Shown: in pieces, positions 1 to 11,045 of the stretch
Layout of the letters: the number at the start of each line of letters is the position of its first letter
Position numbering within the stretch: the stretch's first letter is position 1
NCBI GenBank assembly: GCA_015501075.1
Contig: JADNYJ010000156.1
Span: forward strand, 1-64,000
DNA length: 64,000 nucleotides
Direction: 5' to 3'
Source: Gymnopilus junonius
Lineage: Eukaryota > Basidiomycota > Agaricomycetes > Agaricales > Galerinaceae
Notes under the pieces: generated by a model
What the model was told of the DNA's origin: nothing
Databases searched by the model: none
The model's input: the letters and a program-made list of their open reading frames with translations, nothing else
Position numbers and translations under genes: made by a program

Positions 1-19
1 TAAGTAAGGAAGCATGAAA

Positions 20-1649
20 GACATTATGAACCCTCTCTGTTTGAGGTAACTCGGAAGTTCAATCCGAAAGGACTGGTTTTTGAAATCTTGAACTATCCTA
101 TATGGTCCAATAAATTTGGGGACCAATTTGCAAGCAAGTCCCTTAGGGAAGGATATATTCTTGGTGGAGATATAAATGAGATCTCCTTCAGAAAAAGGGG
201 CTAATTGCCTTTTCTTATTTGCTTCTCGCATTTGCTTGACTCGAGCCACTAATATACTGTCATGTGCAGAAATTAGGGCAAGCTTTCATTGCAAAGCAAA
301 GTTTCTAATGGATGGATATTCTTCTTTATTTGCAGAATTCCAAATCATTGAGTGGGGCATCCGTCCTGTATTCAAGAAGAATGGTGCATATCCTGTACTT
401 TCGGATCGGGCAGAGTTGATTGCAAATTCTATACTAGGTAATTTGCTAACCCAATCGGTCTGCTTCTCATTTACACACTGACGCAACATCTGTGTAATTG
501 TTCGGTTCACTCGTTCCATTGATCCATCGGTCTCCGGATGATAAGCACTTGACATTTTAAGTCGGGTGCCAATCAATTGATTAAGGTGAGTCCAAAATGT
601 ACTCATAAAGAGTACGTCTCTATCACTAATAATATTCATCGGTAGTCCATGTAATTTATAGACGTGCTCGAACATCAGTTCAGCAACTTGACGAGAAGTA
701 TAATTAATTCTGCTAGGTACTAGGTGTACCATAGCGGTCATCAGACAAATAATGATGGTGATCGAGTCAAAATCCCATCCCTATTTTTGGATTCAGGTAA
801 GGGTCCCACAAAATCTATGCCAATTGACTCCCAGGGAGTTCCAGGCACTGGTAACAGGTTCAATAACCCATAAGGTTTCTGGTTTGAGGGTTTGCTCTGC
901 TTACAAGTTATGCATGAAGAGCAGAATACTTCTGTGTCGGCTGCAATTGTTTTCCACCACACATGATCTCTTAGATAAGTAAGAGTTTTAGTAGTTCCTA
1001 GATGTGCCAAAAGCAAATGTGCTTCGGAAATCAATATTTCTCGAGCACTGTGTCCATCAATAATAATATTAGGGATCCAGAGCATTTTTCTGCCATTTGA
1101 ACGAAGGTAAATAAGTCCGTTTTCCACTGCAAAATTCGCAAATGAACTTGGTTGATCCATAATTTTCTTATAAAATAGATCAGTTGAGTATTTGAATTTG
1201 AGTTCTTTTTCCAGGTCTATTCCTGATTCAGATTGCGACACTACTGATAAGAGTGAGGTGTCCTGAGCTGCAAGCTCAGTTCTAATGTCTTGAATGGGCT
1301 CGCGATCCTCGTGATGCGCATTATCGGTCTCGAGCTCCTGTGGCTCTGGATCAGATTTATTTTTGGATCCCTTACTATTTTTGGATCCTGCTTTCTTGGC
1401 TGTTTTGCGAGATTTAGGTTTTGGTGGTACCTTCCTGCCCTCCTTTCGTTCTACAGGACCGTTAAGAATGAAATGCTCTTTTACTCGGGCTGCAAATTCC
1501 TTAGAAGTTTCGGCTCGACCAGTTTCAGCTGGTAAAGGCTTCTGCCGTGGCTTTCTTTGAACTGCTACTTTAGCCTCAATACCTGCTAACAACGGCATAA
1601 TAAAATCTTTGACAATGTTGACGTCATCATTGATGATGTCAAAGTACAT
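20..1649 (-). pseudogene. Integrase of the Gypsy element (HHCC, DDE core and GPY module; broken)
   Basis: After a Lys/Pro-rich linker (about 1560-1300) comes the HHCC zinc domain, with AHLLLAHLG and FCSSCITCKQSK near 940-1040. The catalytic core follows: GIDFVGPLPES (first Asp), SDRDVLFMSTFW (second Asp) and YHPETDGSMERVNRT (Glu). A one-base shift near 780 splits the core and a TGA at 286-288 interrupts it again. The same frame then continues with SAHDSILVARVKQ and LVPKFIGPYRI, the GPY module of Gypsy integrases, near 75-260. Another frame change lies near 35. The C-terminus and any chromodomain are outside the window. Confidence 0.9.
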
Positions 1650-1657
1650 ATATTCAC

Positions 1658-2083
1658 TCAGAGCACGTACTGTACCCGGGCTATCATTAGAATAGAGCCA
1701 TGATAAGGCATGGCAACTACATTATCCGAGCCAGGTACATAGATAACTTTGAATGTAAATTCACTAATTTTCTCAATCCACTGAGCCTGTCGACCTGACA
1801 GGTTTTTCTGCTTTAATAAATGAATTAAACCCTTATGGTCAGTTATCCATTTAAAGTTAGCACCCTGTAAAATATCATGGTGCCTTAGCATAGTTTCTAC
1901 CCCAGCAAGCATTTCAATTTCATGTACTGGGTAGTTCTGCTGGGCAGAGTTTAATTTAGCTGAATAAAATGCGGCTATCCTGGTGGTCTTCCACTCTGGT
2001 CCTTGACTAATTAAGCCAGCTATACCCATAGAACATCCATCGGTGACCATCCAGATCTGGGGTGCATCTTTTGAATAATTCAA
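1658..2083 (-). pseudogene. RNase H domain of the Gypsy element
   Basis: The sequence begins with the region around WMVTDGCSMGIAGLISQG, which carries the first catalytic Asp. It continues with YPVHEIEMLAGVETMLRHH (catalytic Glu) and WITDHKGLIHLLKQ (Asp), the Ty3/Gypsy RNase H pattern. The domain degrades the RNA strand of the RNA-DNA hybrid. Near 1715 a one-base loss shifts the frame. In the alternative frame the expected connection to the integrase (ADALSWLYSND) is readable, where the Trp suggests a CGG to TGG change. Confidence 0.85.
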
Positions 2084-2109
2084 AGGTACCTGATGATGGT
2101 CACGCGCCC

Positions 2110-3033
2110 CTAGAACAAGGCACTTAACATTTCAAATGCACATTGCTCAGTGTATCCCCAATGGAAAGGCACTGTATCACCTGTCAATCCATGTAGAACA
2201 CCCATGGGGATGCGGACATTTGGGATATCATCTGCGAGATATCCAACCGACCCTAGAAATCTGCGGAGCAGATCTCTATTAGTTGGAGTTTTCCAGTTAA
2301 GGACAGAATCGACCTTATCTGGGTCCATTCTAATTCCATTATCGGTAACCAAGCGTCCGAGAATTTTAAGGACTGGCTTGAGAGAATGAAGTTTATTTTT
2401 ACTGAGGTATAGTTTTTCCTTGGTAAGAATGTCAATAATGGTTTTGACATGCTGTATATGCTCCTCAAGTGAGTCTGAATAGATGACAATGTCATCTAAA
2501 TAAATATCCATAAATTTTCCAATGTAAGGTGAAAAGATATGGTTCATTAAAGCTTGATAGGTGGCTGGTGCATTACAGTCACCAATCTGAATTACTTGAC
2601 TGATCATACTTCCATCAGGTGTAGTGACAGCAGTTTGCTCTACATGTTCTGGAATGATTCTAATTTGTTCATATGCATCTTTGCCATCCATAGAAGATCG
2701 ATATTTATGACTAGCCGCCCTCCACAATATTCCCTCGGGATCTGGGAGCGGTGATGTCAATTTATAAGTATTATCATTATGTGCCCAAAGATCTATTACT
2801 GTCCAAAGGGTGGGCGCTTCTCCCGCAGCACGTGGCTTCGGAATCAAAAGCATAGGAACAGTGTTTCGAGAACTGGTAATTTTCCAGCATCCAGATCGGA
2901 GGTAAGCTTCTCGCTTTTTGACCCATTGGCTTCGTAATGCCTCTGGACAGCGTGATGGGTGCCAGGGGTAAATTCTTTCCTCGTTAATTAGAGGAATAGA
3001 ATGGTTTATTGCCCTGAAGGGAGGTAATTCCAT
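2110..3033 (-). pseudogene. Reverse transcriptase domain of the Gypsy element
   Basis: The 307-codon open frame contains the palm-domain sequence SSMDGKDAYEQIRI (catalytic Asp of motif A) and FMDIYLDDIVIYSDS, whose YLDD box holds the two metal-binding Asp residues. The thumb-side motif LGRLVTDNGIRMDPDKV follows, as in Ty3/Gypsy RTs. The domain order and motif spacing are normal. The frame ends at a TAG at 2110 where a Gln codon is expected, and the RNase H continues in another frame after a one-base shift. The catalytic residues are intact, so decay here is limited. Confidence 0.92.
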
Positions 3034-3057
3034 CTCATTAGCTGTCTTACAGAGTGG

Positions 3058-3500
3058 TGAAGCATACTCTATTAAAAGTTCTCAGGCCCCTTCAATATTT
3101 AGTGTAGTTATTTCAGCAGCCCGAGAGGAGAGAGTAGTCACTCCTGAACCTTGAATGGGTTGTGATTTATCACATCCTATAACAACTCGAGCAGGATTTA
3201 ATCCAGCACATGCTCGATGCTGGTAAAACCAAGGTGTACCTAGAATAATATCATAGGTAGACATGTTAATAATATCAAAGTACCAATTTTCGTTAATTTT
3301 TTCATACTGGAATCGGGCTTTAGTTCCAGAATTTATCTTGGACCGAGATCCTTGGACTGCAAGTTGGAGTCCTAATGGAGCATCAAATTTAATTTTATCA
3401 ACCTTAAGTTGGTCTGCTAGATTGGAAGACATAAAATCTCCTAACAAACCAGAGTCAAGCAGAGCTCGAGCTGGATGTCCATTAATTTTTACAGTAATGA
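3058..3500 (-). pseudogene. Retroviral-type aspartic protease domain of the Gypsy element
   Basis: Reading the minus strand from about 3490 gives GHPARALLDSGLLGDFM, which contains the active-site triad motif D-S-G of single-domain retroelement proteases, at about 3450. Downstream, YDIILGTPWF fits the conserved ILG segment of the family. The enzyme would process the gag-pol polyprotein as a dimer. An in-frame TGA at 3082-3084 separates it from the reverse transcriptase. The residue after it continues cleanly into the RT ORF in the same frame, again compatible with CGA to TGA. Confidence 0.8.
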
Positions 3501-3699
3501 CAACCAGCTTTGGAATGGCTTGCTTTGAGTTTTTTACTTGAGCAGCATTCCATTGAACTGTTGGGTAAGTTCCTCGCGGAATTTGAATTCCATGGAGATG
3601 AAGTACATCCTCAACGACGACTTCTTCTTCCTTTTCAAGAAGTCCATGTCAGTGGAGTACTTCTAAAGGATGCCGAAGTTTCTCAAGCATCTCTTCTCG

Positions 3700-5330
3700 T
3701 TCTTCTCCTATTAATTCATCATCATCATCTGGTGGATCCCAAATGAGTTTCGGCTCTTCTGGAGAGAGATCATTGTATTCTCCTCATTCCAAATGAAACC
3801 TTTCATTCTGATACCAGTTTCCAATGTCAAAACCTGCACTTTCAATTTCAGGTCTCCAAATAATAGTCAGCCAACCAATTCTATTATTTTTATAAGAAAT
3901 TCATCGGTTTTATCCCAGTTAATTTTAACTGAAAAGGTTGTTAATTGTCTCTCAGAGTAAGGATCATCATTTATAAATGGTCTAAACTGCTGAAGAGCAT
4001 GTTCAATTCCTTCCTCAATTGCTTGACCCATGGGAGAGTGGTCCATAAACTCCCATGATGGATCAAGTTCCGTTCTTGCTGCTTCAGCACATCATCTACC
4101 ATATTCATGAGCAATACAGAAATCATTTTTACGAAGCTTCTGAGCTTCGAAATAAGTAGTAACTTTTAATTTACGGTCCCAAACTGAGTACAGTTCGGAG
4201 TTCACATGCTTGACAGTGAACCGATTTCTGACCTTTTGCCCCAATTGTGTATCAGTGGGATAGGGTGCACCTAATTCTAATAATTGTTCAGCCTTGGAGG
4301 CTAACAAGTCAGGTAATAACCTTTCAGTGTGAATAGTTTGACCATTACAGCCTTGTTCCCATTCCAATTCTTCAGCGGACATAGGCGCTGAACTCGGATC
4401 CGGTGCTTCTAGATCATTGGTGCTAAATTTATCACCACTATGTATTCGATCATGATCAAGGCATGTCAAGCGGGCTATTTTTGCCTGTGACATATGACAA
4501 GATCTCCAGGATCCATCCTGCTGCTCATTTTGAAGAGGGGTGTGCCCAGGATGTCCATCACTATCGTAAGAATGATGTTGGTAGTATACTCAGTGCAGAT
4601 ACTAGAATCATCTTGTTCCCGCCATCCCGGGCTTTGGAATTCTGGGTTGATCCGAAGTTTCTTCCAGTTCAGAAGGTGGAGTCGGAGCAGCCGGTGGGAC
4701 GTGGGGCTTGGCCCAAGTTCTAGACCGATACCTGTGAATGTAGTACCACCATCCGAGGTCGAAGAAGGGATTAGTTAGCTTGTTTTAGCAATGATTAGAG
4801 GTTGATCAGGAAAATCATGGTCATGGATATGGTAGGAAATTTTACTACATGAGACTACATCAAACCTGTCTTCATCACAGGTAGTTGGCAAATATGAGGG
4901 GTATAATTCCCTGATGCCACTTTGGAGGACAATCTCTGCATTAAAGATGTAAGGTTCTCCCATTACACAGATATTAGTATAATCTTTGGAATACTGGAAA
5001 TGGCTTGCTAACTGATTACAATACCAGTTGCAGAGTGAAAATCTCTGATCAGTTAATGCGTTGATATGAATATCTGTCATAAGAAGCCGATACGATCATA
5101 AATATAGTACATCTGGGTGGGTCCTCATAATATGTAGAATCTATTAAGCACAGTTCGGTGTGTAACAAAATCACTATCTCCTGGATATGGCTGGTGTTTG
5201 TCCAGTATCCATTGTCCATAGAGTGCTAATGCATCACCAAGACACTGACGCTGCGGTAAATCTGGTCTATACTCAGTATATGGCAGTGGCGCAATTATAG
5301 AATAGCGCTGTGAGGCATTTGACTTGGAAA
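3700..5330 (-). pseudogene. Region between gag and protease of the Gypsy element
   Basis: Minus-strand open pieces at 5080-4775 and 4493-4092 belong to the part of the polyprotein before the protease. After the frame change near 5330 the reading continues for some 60 codons to a stop near 5100. The 4493-4092 piece (133 codons, starting MSQAKIARLTCLDHDRI) is rich in charged residues. No catalytic motif is visible. Such linker regions are common in basidiomycete Gypsy elements, and the assignment rests on position between the zinc knuckle and the DSG protease motif. Confidence 0.55.
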
Positions 5331-7378
5331 AACTCGATCATACTTGACTTGAGGTTATCCAATATTTCTACCTCATCATTAGATTGGTCTTCTGGATTCA
5401 CTTCAATGCTGAAGTTTGAGACTCCTGGAGGTTTATTGGAATTTGACCTAACATTGCTTTTCTTAGGACAATTCCTGGACATATGTCCAGTTTCTTTACA
5501 GTTAAAGCATTTGCCTGCTGCTAATAATTCAGCTCTTTCTTTATCACTCAATTGAGGAATTTTAGAACGATCTGCATTACTCTTAAAGCTAGATGACACT
5601 GAGTGCGAACCATTTGCCATGTGGTTAGTATTATTATTAGCATGAGGCTGAGCGCTTCCAGGTCTATGAGATCCAAATCTTGATTTACTCTGGAAACGCG
5701 ATGACATTTCGGACTTATCTCGATGGGTAGGTTGAGCACCTGACCTCTCAGACTGGTGTTCTCGCCCTTTTCCCTTCGAGTTGCCATTGCCAGATGATGT
5801 TTGACCAGAGGTATTCTTACTTCGGTGGTCATTATTGGCAATATTCTCCGAGATCTCAAGTATCTCAGCATGTTGCACAACTTGTTCCCATGAGGAGACA
5901 TCTTGATTATATCCATCTCGATATAATCCTTGTCTAATTGTTGCTCTGAGTCCATCCCAGAGTTTAATAACTTTTTCTCGCTCATCAGTAGTACCAATCA
6001 TATTATAAAGCTCTTCGAGCTCATGTACATAAGCTGATACTTGTCGATCGTTCTGGAAACAGCATCTAAGTTTAGCTCGCTGTTCCACTTTATAATTAAC
6101 TGGAAAGCAATAGTCAAATAATTGCTCAAAGAATTCCTTTAGATTCCACTTAGTAAAATTCATGGACACTTTCTGAGTGTAAAAATCATAAGCTATGCCA
6201 GTAAGATAATAGGACAGGACAAATACACATTGATCTTGTCGAACGCGTCCATCCATTACATATGCGGTACCTTCAGTTACAAATCTATTGAAGGTACGGG
6301 AGTCCAGAGTGCCATCATACTCCTTAGGTGTGATCGGCTTAAGTCCTGATTTTTTAGACTTCGAGTGCTTATTCTTAGTTCCACGCGACTTCGATCTCCT
6401 CGGTGATCAAGATTTCCGTCCTGGAACACTTCGTCCCACACTGCTACTATCGCTATCTGAGCTACTAGAGCTGGACGAATCATCACTAGGGTCTCCTTTG
6501 CGAGTTCCCATGTTTCCAATATTATTTAAGGTGTGTCCCAAATAACTATTAGGAGCTACCTGATTTAATGGGCGACTCGCAGCAGGTCTATTGATGATAT
6601 TATTAGCATTGACAATCCGAGACCTGGGTGGAACTGATTGATCTGGGGTAGGTGTCTTGTCAACGGGCTCAGCTGTACTGACAGCATGGGTAGGAGCCTT
6701 TGCTTTGGCTTTAACGGCCTTAGCAATTTCTTCTTTCTTAGCTCTAGCTTGGTTTTCAAGCTGTAACAAGGCAGCTTTCTGGGCCTCAATATTAAAATCT
6801 TCATCTCCCAATTGGATAAAACGGTTAGTCCAATTATTATCTGCTCGTCCTTTACCTTTGACCTTTAAATTAGACATTCCCTTGCCTAGCGAGTCCAATG
6901 AGCAGGTTCTGCGGACCACGACATTAGCATTCCATCATGTAATTCGTTCCTGTTGATCCGGGGTAAGCAATCTCTCGGCTTCCTGAAGGGGATCATTATT
7001 CTCAGCTGATTTCTGAGCTTTATCCTTGCACTTTCTGTGGCGTACTTCCATCCACAGTTCATTAGGGTTATTTTCAACCCACTTATCAAAGTCCCGGGTT
7101 TCATCTACCTCGGGAGTTTCTTCATGAATGCTTTCTGATTCATTCCTATCCTTATTAGGTTCATTGGATGATGCCTCATCCCTAGTGGGGGACTGCAATG
7201 CATCCTTGTAGCTACGTTTATCTATTCGAGATGGAGTCGGAGTTTCTGACATATCATCGGATTCTGAAATCAGTGCCTTTGCACTTGATTTCTGGGGAGT
7301 GACCCCTATCATAATAACTCTTCCAGAACGGAGTTGCATTTCTTGAGTAAGAGAAGACATATGTACAAAAATAGACAA
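5273..7378 (-). pseudogene. gag: gag polyprotein of the Gypsy element (two in-frame stops)
   Basis: Three open stretches (7378-6935, 6919-6407 and 6256-5273) lie in one reading frame and are separated only by TGA codons at 6935-6937 and 6407-6409. Both are explained by an Arg CGA codon turned into TGA. The N-terminus is acidic and Ser/Thr-rich, with a Ser/Asp-rich run near 6440-6490. The last third holds the capsid-like region and a CCHC zinc knuckle, CFNCKETGHMSRNC, at about 5466-5512, which binds RNA in gag nucleocapsids. The start could be the ATG at 7378 or the next one at 7357 (MSSLTQEMQLRSG), and the sequence does not decide. Near 5330 the frame must change to continue into pol. Whether that was a programmed frameshift in the parent or is a later indel cannot be told from one copy. 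Confidence 0.85.
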
Positions 7379-7429
7379 ATTAAAATTTCAAAGATAATAA
7401 GGGTTCGGGTGTCGGGAAATAGTCACCAT

Positions 7430-7838
7430 CGGAAGGTAGCATCAGTTGATCAGGCCGGTTGTGTCCCTTTATCGAAAGCGAAGTCGATTCGATTTAGTTG
7501 GAGCTTGTCAAAAAATATGTGATGTCAAGTAACGATCTGTGATGGGAGTCGGCGGGTCGAATGAGGCGGCACATGGTGAGAGGTAAGTTTGAGAGGTAGA
7601 GAGTCAAGACAGCTTAATGTATACTGTATTCACTGGGGGTTTTGGTAGTACATACAAGCCAGTATTTATATGTTCTCGGTACCTACTATGACTAGAACTT
7701 TGAGTCAAGTAAGAATCAGTAAACTAGTTAATACAAGTCAGGTAAATAAGAAATGATTCATTATGAGTTATTTAATATGGAGACGAAAAAGAAACAAGTC
7801 ATTTATATAAACTACAATAAGAGAGACACGTGTTCACA
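7430..7838 (-). repeat. Probable 5' LTR of the Gypsy element
   Basis: The region directly upstream of gag lacks coding potential. It contains a minus-strand TATA box (CATATAAATAC, plus strand 7662-7673), as expected for an LTR promoter. A minus-strand terminus TGTGAACACGTG ends at 7838 and would be a normal 5' TG end. At the gag side, plus-strand 7402-7428 ends in CACCA, so the minus strand reads TGGTGACTATTTCCC. This is a possible primer-binding site matching a tRNA 3' end, although the neighbouring sequence does not end in a clear CA. The partner LTR is outside the window, so the borders cannot be verified here. Confidence 0.5.
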
Positions 7839-8142
7839 AAGATAAGATAAGGGATTTGATTTGATGGTCACGTAGTTGCCACAGGTCGCCAACAGCATGG
7901 ACAGTTGTCAAAGGTGAATTCCTGCATGGAGGAGCGTGCACATCGCCGCTGCCAACTTCTCCTCCTCCCTGCTCCCCGGCGATGTAAGAACGTCGCAAGC
8001 CACTCAATGCGTCGAGAGTGTTATGGATAGGTTTTGATGGGGTGGGCGTTTGGTAGGAGATGGGACAAGGGAGCGACTAACGAGGCATGGAGAGGCTTAT
8101 ATGCACCCTCCAGGCTCTGTTCTCACATACAGCTCAGTGAGA
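7839..8142. other. Non-coding stretch next to the LTR
   Basis: No open frame of note and no recognisable domain. The part at 7915-8000 is GC- and pyrimidine-rich with a short inverted character. It may be the target DNA of the retrotransposon. Confidence 0.4.
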
Positions 8143-8606
8143 GCATCGTGGATGCGTCCTAACCAGCCAGGGCGTATGCAGTGGCTGCACAGCTCAGCCT
8201 AGGTACGTTTTCATCCCGAATTTTTAGTCAGACGTGTTTGTAAACCCAACTTTCTTTCCAGTTCAATGCCGTCGACCGGCACCCTCTTTCCTCGATACAC
8301 GACCCTCAAGTCGTCAGCTGCCTGTCAAGAGCAGGAACAGCAGTCTCAACTACTTGCTGTAGTTGAAATCTACACGTAGAACATGGTCGACGCGTCTTGA
8401 ATGGCTGGGTCGTGTGTGGCGGGTGCACAGCTGTGCCTAAGTGAGTTTTCATTCGAAAGCTTGTTCAAAGGTGTGTAACTCACCAAGCTTTTCTTTCTAG
8501 GTTGATTTCGTCCACCCACGCTGCTGTCCTCGACGTACGGCCCTCCATACATCCACCAATCGTCAAGGACACGAACAGTGGACTCAACTACGGGAAGTAG
8601 TTGAGA
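8143..8606 (+). repeat. Diverged tandem duplication with splice-like borders
   Basis: Two direct units of about 225 bp, 8143-8372 and 8381-8606, align along their length. Shared blocks include TGCACAGCTCAGCCTAGGTA versus TGCACAGCTGTGCCTAAGTG, then GTTTTCAT, a pyrimidine tract ending TTCCAG versus TTCTAG, a block with TCCTCGATACACGACCCTC versus TCCTCGACGTACGGCCCTC, and a terminal CTCAACTACTTGCTGTAGTT versus CTCAACTACGGGAAGTAGTT. In both units the middle looks like a 50-65 bp intron with donor GTACGT or GTGAGT. No long frame spans the units. They could be remnants of a duplicated exon-intron-exon piece or a non-coding transcript. Confidence 0.55.
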
Positions 8607-8831
8607 ATTATGCGTTTGTGGTCTCCAGTGGCCCGAAACAGGGCAAACGGGTGGTGAGGAAAGTTTTGAGAGGCTATAGGGTAAAGGAGCGACTTATGGC
8701 ACCAAATTTGCTGCTGGAAGTCTAATTATGTTCAAAGAGTTGCTTCGAAGTGCTTGATGGTGAAGTATGTACCTTGAAAAGTAAATTGCATTATTCTCTT
8801 ATATATCTCAACGCATTCCTGGATGCCCGCT

Positions 8832-9290
8832 TCATTTTTCATCCAAGTCATCTTCTCTCTCGTGTACACCCCTCTCATTGAACTCATCGTCAGGATCAGG
8901 CACAGTGATAAATCTAGTATCCGTAATCCCCAGTGCCGCCATTTGAGCCTTCACAGCGCGATCGTGCTTGTTCTCCTCAAAAGGTTCGATGTCGCTTAGG
9001 AGGTCGATATCTGTGTCATCCATCCTCCATTGAGTTGCGAGTTGAAAGGCATCCTTCGTCTCCTCGCCTTCAGACTTCTTCAAACTCCCTCGCAGATCCC
9101 ATATCCCAATGGGTTTGATGTCCTTGAAACCTTTTCTCCTGATGCTGATGTTGAGTGCTAGGTGGTTGACCATATCTGGGTCTTCTTCTGAAATTTGTAT
9201 CTTGAGGTTCTCCTTCTGTGCCTATTCTTTAACCTGTTCCAAGGTAAGATAATATCAGCCGGTCACTTTGATCCGGCGTATTTATTGGCT
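8832..9290 (-). pseudogene. GGY family member A (two in-frame stops)
   Basis: The open part (9173-8832, 113 codons) aligns with member D at 48.1-48.7 kb. Shared blocks are RRKGFKDIKPIGIWDLRGSL, LLSDIEPFEENKHDRAVKAQ and FITVPDPDDEFNERG. Reading further upstream in the same frame, the paralogous N-terminus is present but interrupted: the second Gly of the GGYYLT motif is a TGA near 9257 and a later Tyr or Gln is a TAG near 9230. No good ATG exists at the position used by member D. The family is not recognised from known domains. The copy is probably non-functional unless translation restarts at the internal ATG at 9173. Confidence 0.65.
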
Positions 9291-9641
9291 CACTTTGCTA
9301 CCTAGACCAGCCTTTCTTTGCTCACAAGTATCTCTTTTATCAAAGAATGTCTTGACCCTGTCGCTTGTGTATTTCTTATAGGATCCATGGCAAAGCCCTT
9401 GAATATCGGCTGGATTTATCAACCCCTATCGAAAAGCGTTGGGGGCTCTTGTTGATTGGAATATGGAAATGTTTTGTCTACTGAAGTTCGACAATACGTC
9501 AATATGTAGAAAATGTGTGGCTTATATTCATCGAATAAACAACAATAGGAATGCCTAATTGCCTAACACTGTTACAAAAGGAAGATAATACTATTACAAA
9601 AGGAAGAAGATATGTCGGAATAAGGTAATAACTGCGTTTTT
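9291..9641. other. Intergenic, nothing recognised
   Basis: AT-rich spacer between the GGY-A relic and the 3' end of the first BTB gene. Short frames here have no similarity to the paralogous families of the window. Confidence 0.5.
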
Positions 9642-10727
9642 CTACTTTGGACGACCAGCGGTATTGACCTTCAGGAAATGGGTAAAAGGCGGAATAGCGG
9701 CAACGGCAGCCTGAAGTGTATTCCTTATTATTGGCGCGTATACTCCGCATGTGGCAGTAGTACTCGTGCAGGAATCACACCATGAATATTTATCGATTTT
9801 GTCAACTAAGAGACGGGGACTTTCGAGCGCCTCATTCAAAGACGACAAAGTTTCAATTCTCGAAAGTCTTGCAACGTGGCAGAGTAAGGACATTCGACAG
9901 ATACCGCAGATGTTGTGAATCGAATTTCCTTTTTTCAATGTAGCGAATGTGCATTGCGTATCCGCCTTCAGTCGTTCGATGTATTGTGTCACATTGTCAA
10001 AAATTTCTTGCCACGCGGCTTGGTACTGAAGCTGAAAGTATATTTAGGTATATTTAGTACTTCATATTTGAACACTCGCTAAGGACTCACCCAAGGAATG
10101 ATGCAATGCGCAGGCAAACCCAAACCCTTGATCAAATCCAATGCTGGGTATCGGCAAAACAAAACGGCCGTTTTGTTAATGAGCTCTGGATATTCATGCT
10201 TTATCGCATGAACGAAAACATTGGCTGCCCGATCTGGAGGAAATTCACTCAAATAAGTCGGTGGCAAAGTCAGTGAATAGATCCTTCAACAGCAGCACAC
10301 AGATAAGCTTACTGGAGACGTATTTCACATATATTCATCGCTGCGAAAACTTCATACTTCTCTACGGCTTCCGACACTTCTAATATGGTACCAAAGTCGA
10401 GACCCTTCAGCTTTGGGTGCTTTTTCGGATAGACGAACTGGAAGACGATCTCGAGCACTTTAGCAGGTTCAGGGAGATGGACGATCTCTTCCTGAGTACT
10501 AATCTCCATTCCAGGGAACCCTCCAGTGTTTGTTCCAAGATTCTGACGATGAAGTTTGAAGAGGACACCGTCCGATGACTGGATAGTGATATCAGCATCT
10601 TGGGCGCTAACTGTATCGGTCATAAAGCAAGGTAGATGAATCATGGGAACAAGTTAGGAAGGTAGGATAGAGCCGGTATCCACTTACATTGAGTGTTGAT
10701 CTTTGTTGGAGATGCTGGGGTAGCCAT
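9642..10727 (-). CDS. BTB/POZ domain protein, copy 1 (294 aa, four exons)
   Basis: Proposed exons on minus are 10727-10688, 10610-10313, 10247-10091 and 10031-9642, all with GT..AG introns of 59-77 bp. The frame is open throughout. Exon 2 encodes a short agaricomycete-type BTB fold starting SAQDADITIQSSDGVLFKLH and ending near KYEVFAAMNICE. BTB domains mediate homo- or hetero-dimerisation and often link targets to Cul3 ligases; the partner here is unknown. The C-terminal exon has Cys pairs (CGICRMSLLCH, WCDSC) that could bind zinc. The start ATG was chosen because exon 1 then has the same form as in the other four copies (about 13 codons, ending in phase 1 before TTAGCGCCC). Exon 3 is 6 bp longer than in the paralogues. 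Confidence 0.85.
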
Positions 10728-11045
10728 GATAAGTAATCACTTGTCGAGCGCGTTCAACTGGTGAGATGGTGGCGGTCAATGAAGAAGAGTCAGGACAGGT
10801 ACAGATATAACTTCCGACCATGAGGCTAGGGTTATTTCTGGACCGCACTGCTCGTGATTTCGATGGCAATGCCAGTCACGTTAGGGTCTGGAACTGGCAT
10901 TATAATCAACCAACAAATTGAAGCATGTTCAAATATTTGATACATAGATTTATTACATGTATGCTCCCATATTCATTGAACTAATATGAATATACCATAT
11001 ATCAATTCTCAACACATCGCTGAAAGCCTAAAAACTTACACTAAA
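10728..11045 (-). other. Promoter/5' region of BTB copy 1 and 3' region of BTB copy 2
   Basis: About 320 bp without a gene. On minus it contains AACGTGACTGGCATTGCC near 10,875-10,892, resembling the CGTGACTG or CGTTACTG element upstream of BTB copies 2, 3 and 4. No clear TATAAA was found at the same distance as in those copies. Confidence 0.4.

Larger units (their letters stand above)
1..7838 (-). mobile_element. Ty3/Gypsy LTR retrotransposon, degenerate, truncated by window edge
   Basis: The minus strand carries gag, aspartic protease, reverse transcriptase, RNase H and integrase in that order. This is the Ty3/Gypsy order, with integrase last. The 5' LTR lies at the right end (about 7430-7838), and the integrase tail and 3' LTR run off the left edge. 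The coding region is broken by in-frame stops at 6935, 6407, 3082, 2110 and 286 (left ends of the stop codons on the plus strand), most of which can be explained by CGA to TGA or CAG to TAG. Frame changes also occur near 5330, 2100, 1715, 780 and 35. The copy is therefore not autonomous. The family assignment is secure from the domains; a finer clade would need a tree of the reverse transcriptase. Confidence 0.93.

Noticed and set aside
7402..7428. tRNA gene or firm primer-binding site ending in CACCA
   Set aside because: Only the 3'-end-like part is present, without a cloverleaf. As a primer site it is plausible, but the adjoining LTR end does not show the expected CA.
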